Below are positions 54,083 through 61,829 of a DNA stretch of 64,000 nucleotides, one piece after another (within the stretch, counting starts at the first letter, position 1; each line of letters opens with the position of its first letter). The position numbers were made by a program, and so were the translations under genes. Below the pieces are notes generated by a model. The model did no database searches, had not been told where the DNA came from, and saw only the letters and a list, made by a program, of their open reading frames with translations. The DNA comes from Alphaproteobacteria bacterium (GTDB lineage Bacteria; Pseudomonadota; Alphaproteobacteria; JAEULC01): assembly GCA_023150455.1 (NCBI GenBank), contig JAKLKW010000002.1, forward strand, positions 1 through 64,000, in the 5' to 3' direction.

Positions 54083-54802
54083 TCAGCGCCGCTTTTTCAA
54101 CAGAACGTCCTTGGCCTGGTTGATCTTGGCGGCGAGATAGGTGGAGCCGCCCTGGTCGGGATGGTTCTTCATCATCAGCCGGCGGTGCGCCTCCTTGATC
54201 GCACCCTCGTCGGCGTCCTCGCCGACGCCCAGGATGCGGCGCGCCTCGGCCGGGGTCATCGCCTCGGCGAAGCCGCCGGCGCCGGTCCTGGTCGCGGCCT
54301 CTTCCCTCTGCTCGGCGCCGCGCCACTCCGGATGCACGCGGTCGAGGAAGGTCTCGACCAGCGGCACGCCCTGCGGATCGGCCGACCTGCACGCCTCGAG
54401 CAGCTCGACCAGCTCGTCGCGCGACAGCGCGCTCAGGCGCCTTCCGGCGAACCGCCCCTGCCTGACGTCGCCGTCGAGCTGGCCGCTGTCGTGGTCGAGC
54501 TCCATGGTGATCCATTCCGTCTCGACCGCCGAGCGCTGGCCGGGCTTGGGCCCCATGGCCGACTTGATCCGGCTCCACAGGGCCGAATAGCGCGTCAGCA
54601 GCAGCCCCAGCACGGCCGCGTCCGCGATCGCCTGCGTGAAACGGCCGGTCGCGAGCAGGAACACGCCGACGACCACAACCAGGGCGATGGCGAGCCAGCG
54701 CAGCAGCTTTGCCAGCAGCTTGGGATCGGCACCGGCGACGCCGCGGATCAGCAGCATCACGGCAACGGCGAGAACGATGCCGGCGATCAGCCAGACGAAC
54801 AT
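54083..54802 (-). CDS. Membrane-anchored J-domain protein
   Basis: 239 residues. Two N-terminal membrane segments (1-20, 37-51), a middle region including ALSRDELVELLEACRSADPQGVPLVETFLDR, and a C-terminal J domain AEARRILGVGEDADEGAIKEAHRRLMMKNHPDQGG with the HPD tripeptide needed to stimulate DnaK. A type III J protein with the domain at the end, like DjlA/TIM14-type proteins. Follows the VWA gene by four bases, so the two are probably one operon. Confidence 0.88.
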   Translation of the reverse strand: MFVWLIAGIVLAVAVMLLIRGVAGADPKLLAKLLRWLAIALVVVVGVFLLATGRFTQAIADAAVLGLLLTRYSALWSRIKSAMGPKPGQRSAVETEWITMELDHDSGQLDGDVRQGRFAGRRLSALSRDELVELLEACRSADPQGVPLVETFLDRVHPEWRGAEQREEAATRTGAGGFAEAMTPAEARRILGVGEDADEGAIKEAHRRLMMKNHPDQGGSTYLAAKINQAKDVLLKKRR

Positions 54803-54806
54803 CGCC

Positions 54807-55532
54807 CTAGCGGCCGCCGCCCATCTGGTGGGTGAGCCGGAGCGCGAGCCCGCCGCGGCGCTTTCCGTGATCGACCAGCGCCGCGCGCCCGCCGGCGGCG
54901 AAGACGGCGACCGCGCGCAGGAGATCGCGCAGCTGGTCGGCGCTGCCGGCGTCGAACGGGCACCAGGCGCCGCCGGTCAGCCGCGCGATCTGCTGGAAGG
55001 CCTGGCGCGCGATCGGGTCGCCGCCTTCCTGGAACATGAAGCAGGGCACGCCCTTGAGGCCCAATTCGCCGGCCGCCTGGCACAGGCGGTCGACGTCCTC
55101 CTCCATGCAGTCGCCGACGAACACCAGCGCGTTGACCTTGCGGCGCGCCGTCTCGGCCAGCGCATGGCGCAGCACGCGCAGGATCTGCGTGTTGCCGGCA
55201 AGGCAGGCGACGCCGGTCATCTGCCGCGCCAGGCCGCGCGCGTCGGCGACCCAGGCGGTCGCCTCGAACTCGCCGAAGCCGCGGTAATAGGCGAGCTGGA
55301 CCTCGAGCCCGCCGAGGCTCGCCGTTACCTCGAACATCTCGGCCTGGATCTGGCAGGCGCGGTGCCAGGTCGGCTCGCGGCTGGCGGTGGCGTCGAGCGC
55401 GATGATCAATCGCCCGCGCACGGCGCCGGAAGGCATCGGCTTCGGCGCGGCCGCGACCTTGCCGAGGAAATCGGCGACCGCCTTGTCGGTAGCGGCGCGT
55501 TCTTGTGGCAGCTTCTTGTCATCGGCAGGCAT
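54807..55532 (-). CDS. VWA-domain protein
   Basis: 241 residues, cytoplasmic. The metal-ion-dependent adhesion site is indicated by ALDATASREPTW (D-x-T-x-S variant of DxSxS) and the later VFVGDCMEEDVDRL. Remaining blocks YYRGFGEFEATAWVADA and AGNTQILRVLRHAL fit the fold. Role unknown; just ahead of a J-domain gene, suggesting a chaperone-linked function. Confidence 0.85.
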   Translation of the reverse strand: MPADDKKLPQERAATDKAVADFLGKVAAAPKPMPSGAVRGRLIIALDATASREPTWHRACQIQAEMFEVTASLGGLEVQLAYYRGFGEFEATAWVADARGLARQMTGVACLAGNTQILRVLRHALAETARRKVNALVFVGDCMEEDVDRLCQAAGELGLKGVPCFMFQEGGDPIARQAFQQIARLTGGAWCPFDAGSADQLRDLLRAVAVFAAGGRAALVDHGKRRGGLALRLTHQMGGGR

Positions 55533-55571
55533 GGGGCGAAGTCTACCACGCCGTCGGACGGCGGCGGCCGG

Positions 55572-57650
55572 TCAGTTGGTCGGCTTCAGCCACACCGCGG
55601 TGTCGTGGAACACGGCGCCGCCCTTCGGCGGCGCGGCGTCGGCGCTGACCAGGACGTTGATGCCGATGCCCTCGCGGAAGGCGCCGTTCGGCCAGATGCT
55701 CTCGACCACGACGACGCCGCGCTGCAGCCCGTCGAACGGCTCGACATGGACCACGACCGAGCCGCGCCGGTTGCCGATCCGGACCAGCGAGTCCGCAATC
55801 AGCCCGAGCGCGGCGCAGTCATCGGGATGGATCTTGGCGGTCGGCCGCACCTCGCGCGCGCGCGAGCCCGGCGTCTCGGTGAAGCTGGTGTTGAGGAACT
55901 GCCGCGCCGGCGCGGTCACCAGGCGGAACGGGTGCTCGGCGTCGGCCGCGTCGATCGTCGCCATGTGGTCGGGCAGCTCGGGCATCTTCGCGTGGTCGAG
56001 GCCCCAGCGCTTCCAGTCCGGCGCGAAGTGGAAGCGCCTGTCCTCGTAGCCGAACCCGTCGAGGAAATGCGCGGTGCGGTAGTCGGGCGAGAGGTCGATC
56101 CAGCCCATGCGATGCGCGGTCTCGGCGTCGGGCAGACCGGAGGCCTTGAGCGTGCGGTCGATCATCTCCCAGGCGCTCATCTCGAAGCCCGGATGCTGCG
56201 CGCCGAGGCGCTGCGCCAGCGCGCAGAGGACGTCGTGGTTCGAGCGCGCCTCGCCCACCGGCTCGATCACCTTCCTGGTCACCTGCAGATGCGTGTGCCC
56301 GCCGGCCTGGTAGATGTCGTCGTGCTCGAGGAACGTGGTCGCCGGCAGCACGACGTCGGCCATCGCCGCCGTGTCGGTCATGAACTGCTCGTGCACGCAG
56401 ACGAACAGGTCCTTGCGCAGGAAGCCCTCGCGCACCTTCAGCGACTCGGGGCAGACCACCGCGGGATTCGTGTTCTGGATGAACAGCGCCGTGACCGGCG
56501 GCCCATCGCGCAGATCGCGCTTGTCGCCCGTCAGGATCGGCCCGATGCGCGACTGGTCGAGCAGGCGCTTCGACTTGTCGACCACGTCGAGTCCCTCGAT
56601 CAGCGTCTTGTCGATCCGATAGATGCCCGACATGCCGTAGAGCGCGCCGCCGCCGCGATGCTGCCAGGCGCCGGTCACCGCCGGCAGGCAGGAGGCGGCG
56701 AACATCTGCGCAGCACCGTTGCGCGAGCGGCTGAAGCCGTAGCCGAGCCGCAGATAGGCGCGCCTGGTGCCGCCGTAGAGCCGCGCGAAGGAGACGATCT
56801 CGTCGACCTTCAGGCCGGTGATGCCGGCGGCCCACTCGGGTGTGCGCGTCGCAAGATGCCGCTCCAGCCGGTCGGCGTCCTTGGTGTAGCGCCGGAGATA
56901 GTCGCGGTCGACCATGCCTTCGGTGAACAGCACGTGCATCACGGCACAGGCGAGCGCGCCGTCGGTGCCGGGCCGCAGGCACAGATGAACGTCGGCCTGC
57001 TCGGCCGTGCCCGTGCGGTAGGGATCGACCACGACCAGCCTGGCGCCGCGGCTCTTCCGCGCCCGCGCGATATGGGTCATGACGTTGACCTGGGTCGCGA
57101 CCGGGTTGCCGCCCCACACCACGATCAGGTCGGCCTCCGCCATCTCGCGCGGGTCGGCGCCCCACTTGGCGCCGTTGCCGGCGAACCAGCCGGCGTCGCT
57201 CAGCGTGTTGCAGATCGTGGAATGAAACCGCGAGTAGCCCATCGCGTGGCGCAGCCGCTCGATGCCGTCGCGCTGCACCAGCCCCATCGTGCCGGCGTAG
57301 TAGTAGGGCCAGACCGCCTCCTTGCCGTGCTTCCCGGCGGCCAGCGTCATCGCCTCGGCGGTGCGGTCGAGCGCCTCGTCCCAGCCGATCTCGACGAAGG
57401 CGCTGCGGCCCTGGCCCTTGTCGCCGACGCGCTTGAGCGGCCTGGTCAGGCGATCCGGATGGTGCACGCGCTCGGCATAGCGCGAGACCTTGGCGCAGAT
57501 GACGCCCGCCGTGTAGCCGTTGGCGGCGGCGCCGCGCACCTTGCCGATGCGATGCGCGTCGACGCGCTCGACCTCCAGCGCGCAGGTGCTCGGGCAGTCG
57601 TGCGGGCAGGCCGAGTTGCGGTACTCGCGGTAACGGGCATCGTCGGGCAT
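55572..57650 (-). CDS. Molybdopterin-dependent oxidoreductase
   Basis: 692 residues. [4Fe-4S] cysteines in SACPHDCPSTCALEV and TAGVICAKVSRY; molybdopterin-binding motifs IGWDEALDRTAEAM, LIVVWGGNPVATQVNV and VVVDPYRTGTAEQADVHLCLRPGTDGALA; C-terminal dinucleotide-binding domain (TAKIHPDDCAALGLIADSLVRI). No Tat signal, so cytoplasmic. Family contains formate dehydrogenase-like and assimilatory nitrate reductase-like enzymes; the substrate cannot be told. No accessory subunit genes adjoin it. Confidence 0.88.
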   Translation of the reverse strand: MPDDARYREYRNSACPHDCPSTCALEVERVDAHRIGKVRGAAANGYTAGVICAKVSRYAERVHHPDRLTRPLKRVGDKGQGRSAFVEIGWDEALDRTAEAMTLAAGKHGKEAVWPYYYAGTMGLVQRDGIERLRHAMGYSRFHSTICNTLSDAGWFAGNGAKWGADPREMAEADLIVVWGGNPVATQVNVMTHIARARKSRGARLVVVDPYRTGTAEQADVHLCLRPGTDGALACAVMHVLFTEGMVDRDYLRRYTKDADRLERHLATRTPEWAAGITGLKVDEIVSFARLYGGTRRAYLRLGYGFSRSRNGAAQMFAASCLPAVTGAWQHRGGGALYGMSGIYRIDKTLIEGLDVVDKSKRLLDQSRIGPILTGDKRDLRDGPPVTALFIQNTNPAVVCPESLKVREGFLRKDLFVCVHEQFMTDTAAMADVVLPATTFLEHDDIYQAGGHTHLQVTRKVIEPVGEARSNHDVLCALAQRLGAQHPGFEMSAWEMIDRTLKASGLPDAETAHRMGWIDLSPDYRTAHFLDGFGYEDRRFHFAPDWKRWGLDHAKMPELPDHMATIDAADAEHPFRLVTAPARQFLNTSFTETPGSRAREVRPTAKIHPDDCAALGLIADSLVRIGNRRGSVVVHVEPFDGLQRGVVVVESIWPNGAFREGIGINVLVSADAAPPKGGAVFHDTAVWLKPTN

Positions 57651-57656
57651 GCGCGA

Positions 57657-58157
57657 TCAGTCCTTCGGCATGAAGTCGGGGTCGAGCGCCTGGTCGAGCG
57701 TGTAGGGTGGCGATGCGGGGAAGACGCCTGGAGGCAAACGGGTCTCTTCGATCGCTTGCCGCACAGCCTCGCCGTAGGTCCTCGTGAATCGCACGATGAG
57801 CGAGCGGCGGAGACTCGGGCTCTGCTCGAGGATGTCTTGAATTTCTCTGTGTTGCGTGATGATGGTCACCCTCCAACTATGCGTCCGCTTGTCCGGCTGG
57901 AATTGCCATTTCAGCAGATGCATCAGGACGAGGCGCAAGCGGCTGTGAATCTCGCGACGATCCCGCTTTCCCAAGCTCTCGATCTCCTCGGCCAGATTCT
58001 CCAGGTCGAGTTCCGACAACTTGCCGGCGCGCAGCAGCTTCGCCTGCTGGCGCGTCCAGCGATACATGTCGCGGTCGTAGAGCGGCTTCGGCGGCGCGCG
58101 GAAGCGCACGCGGCGCTCGGCGGCGCGTCGGGCGGTCGGTGAGGTGCGCTGGGCCAT
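57657..58157 (-). CDS. DUF29 family protein
   Basis: 166 residues from the ATG at 58157. Core LYDRDMYRWTRQQAKLLRAGKLSELDLENLAEEIESLGKRDRREIHSRLRLVLMHLLKWQFQPD is the DUF29 signature. Helical, function unknown, common as a small accessory gene in alphaproteobacteria and cyanobacteria. Ends six bases before the oxidoreductase start. Confidence 0.9.
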   Translation of the reverse strand: MAQRTSPTARRAAERRVRFRAPPKPLYDRDMYRWTRQQAKLLRAGKLSELDLENLAEEIESLGKRDRREIHSRLRLVLMHLLKWQFQPDKRTHSWRVTIITQHREIQDILEQSPSLRRSLIVRFTRTYGEAVRQAIEETRLPPGVFPASPPYTLDQALDPDFMPKD

Positions 58158-58223
58158 GGCGCGCATCCTAACCCGGATTTGCCCTTGTCGCATCCCGGCC
58201 TATGATCCCCTCGGCGAGGAAAA

Positions 58224-59894
58224 ATGCTGGTACCGGCAAAGAGTTACGACGAGGCCGTGGCGCGGTTCCGCTGGCGCGTGCCGGCGAGGTTCAACATCGG
58301 CGCCGACGTCACGGACAAGCATGCGGGCAGCGACAGGCTGGCGCTGATCTACCGCGACGAGGCGGGCGCCGAGCGGCGCTACTCGTTCCGCGACATGGCG
58401 CTCTTGTCCAACCGCCTGGCCAACGCGCTGCTGGCGCAGGGGCTCGGGCGCGGCGACCGGATCGCCATCCTGCTGGTGCAGTCGCCGGAGACGGCGATCG
58501 CCCATGTCGCCGCCTACAAGGCGGGACTGATCGCCGTGCCGCTGTTCGCGCTGTTCGGCGTCGAGGCGCTGGAGTACCGGCTGGCGAACAGCGGCGCGCG
58601 GGCGCTGGTGACCGACGCGGTGGGCCTCAGCAAGATCGCCGCGATCCGCGACCGCCTGCCCGAGCTGCGCACGGTGCTGGTGACCGACATGGCAAGCGAG
58701 GGCGAGGCCAACCTGTGCTTCGCGCGCGGCGACCAGCCGCTGCCGTTCTGGCCGCTGGTCGAGGCGGCGTCGGACCGGTTCACCGCGGCCGACACCAGCG
58801 CCGACGACCCGGCGCTGATCATCTACACCTCGGGCACCACCGGGCAGCCGAAGGGCGCGCTGCACGCGCACCGCGTGCTGCTGGGCCACCTGCCGGGCGT
58901 CGAGTTCCCGCACGAGTTCTTCCCGCAAGCAGGCGACCTGATGTGGACGCCGGCGGACTGGGCCTGGATCGGCGGGCTGCTCGACGTGCTGCTGCCGGCC
59001 TGGCACCACGGCGTGCCCGTGCTCGCCTATCGCGCGCGCAAGTTCGATCCCGAGGAGGCGTTCTTCCTGCTGGCGAAGTACGGCGTGCGAAACTCCTTCC
59101 TGCCGCCGACGGCGCTGAAGCTGATGCGCCAGGTGGAGACGCCGCAGCAGCGCCATGCCTACAAGCTGCGCTCGATCGGCAGCGGCGGTGAGACGCTGGG
59201 CGGCGAGCTGCTGGACTGGGGCCGCGCCACGTTCGGCCTTACGATCAACGAGTTCTACGGCCAGACCGAATGCAACCTGGTGGTCGGCAACTGCGCCGGC
59301 ATCATGGCGGCGAAGCCGGGGCTGATGGGCCGCGCCATTCCCGGGCACCGCGTCGCCATCGTCGACGACGAAGGCAACGAGCTGCCGGACGGCGAGCCGG
59401 GCAACGTCGCCGTGCGCCGGCCCGACCCGGTGATGTTCCTCGAGTACTGGCGCAATCCCGCGGCGACGCGGGAAAAATTCGTCGGCGACTGGCTCGTCAC
59501 CGGCGACACGGCGCGGCGCGAGCAGGACGGGTATTTCCGCTTCCAGGGCCGCGCCGACGACGTGATCACGACGGCGGGCTACCGCGTCGGCCCGGCCGAG
59601 ATCGAGGACTGCCTGCTGAAGCACCCGGCGGTCGCCATGGCCGCCGTGATCGGCGTGCCCGATCCCGTGCGCACCGAGGCGGTCAAGGCCTTCATCGTGC
59701 CGAAGGCCGGCGTGGCGCCGGACGCGCGCCTGGTCCGCGACGTGCAGGACTGGGTGCGCACGCGGCTGGCGGCGCACGAGTATCCAAGGCTGGTCGAGTT
59801 CGTCGACGCGTTGCCGATGACCACGACCGGCAAGATCCAGCGCAAGGTGTTGCGCGAACGCGAGGCAGCGAAGATGGCGGAGAGGACCGGATGA
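58224..59894 (+). CDS. Acyl-CoA synthetase (AMP-forming)
   Basis: 556 residues. ATP/AMP motif IIYTSGTTGQPKGALHAH, second motif NEFYGQTECNLVVGN, hinge and Asp in LVTGDTARREQDGYFRFQGRADDVITTAGYRVGPAEIE, and the catalytic Lys in TTTGKIQRKVLRE. Close to medium-chain and acetyl-type synthetases. The ATG at 58224 follows GAGGAAAA. Its stop overlaps the isomerase start (ATGA). Confidence 0.93.
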   Translation: MLVPAKSYDEAVARFRWRVPARFNIGADVTDKHAGSDRLALIYRDEAGAERRYSFRDMALLSNRLANALLAQGLGRGDRIAILLVQSPETAIAHVAAYKAGLIAVPLFALFGVEALEYRLANSGARALVTDAVGLSKIAAIRDRLPELRTVLVTDMASEGEANLCFARGDQPLPFWPLVEAASDRFTAADTSADDPALIIYTSGTTGQPKGALHAHRVLLGHLPGVEFPHEFFPQAGDLMWTPADWAWIGGLLDVLLPAWHHGVPVLAYRARKFDPEEAFFLLAKYGVRNSFLPPTALKLMRQVETPQQRHAYKLRSIGSGGETLGGELLDWGRATFGLTINEFYGQTECNLVVGNCAGIMAAKPGLMGRAIPGHRVAIVDDEGNELPDGEPGNVAVRRPDPVMFLEYWRNPAATREKFVGDWLVTGDTARREQDGYFRFQGRADDVITTAGYRVGPAEIEDCLLKHPAVAMAAVIGVPDPVRTEAVKAFIVPKAGVAPDARLVRDVQDWVRTRLAAHEYPRLVEFVDALPMTTTGKIQRKVLREREAAKMAERTG

Positions 59895-60496
59895 AGACGG
59901 CGTCGAAGACGATCGACTATTACTACACGCACCAGAGCCCGTGGTCCTACATGGGCCACCAGCGCATGCTGGCGATGGCCAAGGCCGCCGGCGCCAAGGT
60001 CAACTTCAAGCCGACCGACTACGGCAAGGTCTTCCCGCAGTCCGGCGGCCTGCCGGTGGCCAAGCGACCGCCGCAGCGCCAGGCCTACCGCCTGGTCGAG
60101 CTCGAGCGCTGGAGCAGGCATCTCGGCATCAAGCTGAACCTGCACCCGAAGTTCTTCCCGGCCGACCAGACCGCGGCCAACAAGCTCGCGATCGCCGCCG
60201 ACAGGGCCGGGCACGACGTCGCGGCGCTGTCGCACGCGATCATGCGGGCGATGTGGGAGGAGAACCGCAACATCGCCGATACCGACACGCTGGAGGAGAT
60301 CGCCAAGGCGCTCGGCCTCGACGGCAAGGCGCTGCTCAAGGCCTCGGCCTCGCCCGAGGTCGAGGCGCTGTACCAGCGCTATACCGACGAGGCGATCAAG
60401 GGCCAGGTGTTCGGCGCGCCCTGGTACGTCTACAAGGGCCAGCCCTATTGGGGCCAGGACCGGCTGGAGTTCCTCGAGCGGGCGCTGAAGGAATAA
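59891..60496 (+). CDS. 2-hydroxychromene-2-carboxylate isomerase-like (DsbA-fold) protein
   Basis: 201 residues. Kappa-GST/HCCA isomerase family: YYYTHQSPWSYMGHQRML (active Ser in place of DsbA Cys), LPVAKRPPQRQAYRLVELERW, and the C-terminal GQVFGAPWYVYKGQPYWGQDRLEFLERAL. Usually glutathione-dependent isomerisation in aromatic breakdown. Translationally coupled to the acyl-CoA synthetase, suggesting a shared catabolic route. Confidence 0.88.
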   Translation: MKTASKTIDYYYTHQSPWSYMGHQRMLAMAKAAGAKVNFKPTDYGKVFPQSGGLPVAKRPPQRQAYRLVELERWSRHLGIKLNLHPKFFPADQTAANKLAIAADRAGHDVAALSHAIMRAMWEENRNIADTDTLEEIAKALGLDGKALLKASASPEVEALYQRYTDEAIKGQVFGAPWYVYKGQPYWGQDRLEFLERALKE

Positions 60497-60610
60497 ATAA
60501 TAAGCGATCCGGATTGCATACAATCCCCGGCCCTCATAGATTGCGGGCGCGGGCGGTTGACCGGATTGTCAATCTTCCGATCGAGCAAGTTCACCAGGGA
60601 GCGGAACGCC

Positions 60611-61681
60611 ATGGCGGCGACCTACAACATCCTGATCCTGGGCGCGTCCTACGGGTCGCTGCTGGCCTCGAAGATGATGTTCGGCGGCCACAACGTGAAG
60701 CTGGTCTGCCTGCCGGCCGAGGCCGATCTCATCAACAAGGAGGGCTTCCGCGTGCGCATGCCGGTGCGCGGCCGCAAGGACCCGGTCGAGATCGACTCGC
60801 GCAAGCTCAAGGGCAAGGTTTCGGCGGCCGGTCCCGCGGACGTGAATCCCAAGGACTTCGACCTGATCGGCCTGGCGATGCAGGAGCCGCAATACCGCTC
60901 GCCCGGCGTGCGCGAGCTGCTCGACGCCGTCGCCAGGTCGCGCGTGCCCTGCATGTCGATCATGAACATGCCGCCGCTGCCCTATGTGAAGCGCATCCCG
61001 GGCCTGAACTACGACGCGCTCAAGGTCGCCTACACCGATGCCAGCGTGTGGGACAGCTTCGACCCGGCGACGCTGACGCTCTGCAGCCCGGACCCGCAGG
61101 CGATCCGTCCGCCGGAAGAGAAGGTCAACGTGCTGCAGGTGACGCTGCCGACCAACTTCAAGGTCGCGCGCTTCGACAATCCGAAGCACACCGCGATCCT
61201 GCAGCAGCTCGAGCAGGACATCGAGGCGGTGCGCTTCGACGCGCCGGAGGGCAAGATCGAGCTGCCGGTGAAGCTGAAGGTGCACGACTCGATCTTCGTG
61301 CCGCTGGCGAAGTGGTCGATGCTGCTGGCCGGCAACTACCGCTGCATCACCAAGGACGGCATGCGCACCGCGCAGGAAGCGGTGCACAGCAACATCGAGG
61401 AGGCGCGCTCGGTCTACAACTTCGTGTTCGACCTGTGCGTCAAGCTGGGCGCCGCGCCCGCGGACCTGGTGCCGTTCGAGAAGTACGCCGCCGCCGCTGA
61501 GAGCCTGTCGCGCCCGGCCTCGGCCGCGCGCGCGCTGCAGAACGGCGCGCCCCATATCGAGCGCGCCGACAAGCTGGTGCAGCAGATCGCCCTGCAGAAG
61601 GGCATGCGCCATCCGGCGATCGACGCGATCGTAGCGCTGGTGGACGCGCGGCTCGAGGCCAACCGCAAGAAGGCGGCGTAG
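60611..61681 (+). CDS. Ketopantoate reductase-like NAD(P)-binding protein
   Basis: 356 residues. N-terminal Rossmann fold ILGASYGSLLASKMMFGGHNVKLVC; the glycine pattern differs from classical PanE (GxGxxG). The middle contains DLIGLAMQEPQYRSPGVRELLDAV and the C-domain a conserved-looking helical region (WSMLLAGNYRCITKDGMRTAQEAV). Probably a PanE/ApbA relative with another substrate. Start chosen at the ATG with CAGGGAGC upstream. Follows the isomerase by about 115 bases. Confidence 0.7.
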   Translation: MAATYNILILGASYGSLLASKMMFGGHNVKLVCLPAEADLINKEGFRVRMPVRGRKDPVEIDSRKLKGKVSAAGPADVNPKDFDLIGLAMQEPQYRSPGVRELLDAVARSRVPCMSIMNMPPLPYVKRIPGLNYDALKVAYTDASVWDSFDPATLTLCSPDPQAIRPPEEKVNVLQVTLPTNFKVARFDNPKHTAILQQLEQDIEAVRFDAPEGKIELPVKLKVHDSIFVPLAKWSMLLAGNYRCITKDGMRTAQEAVHSNIEEARSVYNFVFDLCVKLGAAPADLVPFEKYAAAAESLSRPASAARALQNGAPHIERADKLVQQIALQKGMRHPAIDAIVALVDARLEANRKKAA

Positions 61682-61704
61682 CCATTCGCGGCAGCGAGTG
61701 CATC

Positions 61705-61813
61705 ATTCTTCGAGACACTCGCTTCGCTCGTTTCTCAGGATGACGGTTTCTATTGAGCTCCATACATTCGCGTCATCCTGAGGAGCCCGCGTTTCGCGGG
61801 CGTCTCGAAGGAT
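61705..61813. repeat. Inverted pair of palindromic elements with internal hairpins
   Basis: Element A (61705-61744) and element B (61772-61813) share outer ends ATTCTTCGAGAC / GTCTCGAAGGAT and TCTCAGGATGAC / GTCATCCTGAGG in opposite orientation. Each has its own inner stem (ACTCGCTTCGCTCGT versus GCCCGCGTTTCGCGGGC), different in sequence but both self-complementary. Lies between the convergent ketopantoate reductase-like and metH genes. Confidence 0.85.
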
Positions 61814-61829
61814 GAACGGCACCAGCGCT

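Noticed and set aside
54636..58142. An 1168-codon open frame on the plus strand
   Set aside because: Low-complexity Arg/Ala/Gly composition, antisense to VWA, molybdopterin oxidoreductase and DUF29 genes; an artefact of high GC content.
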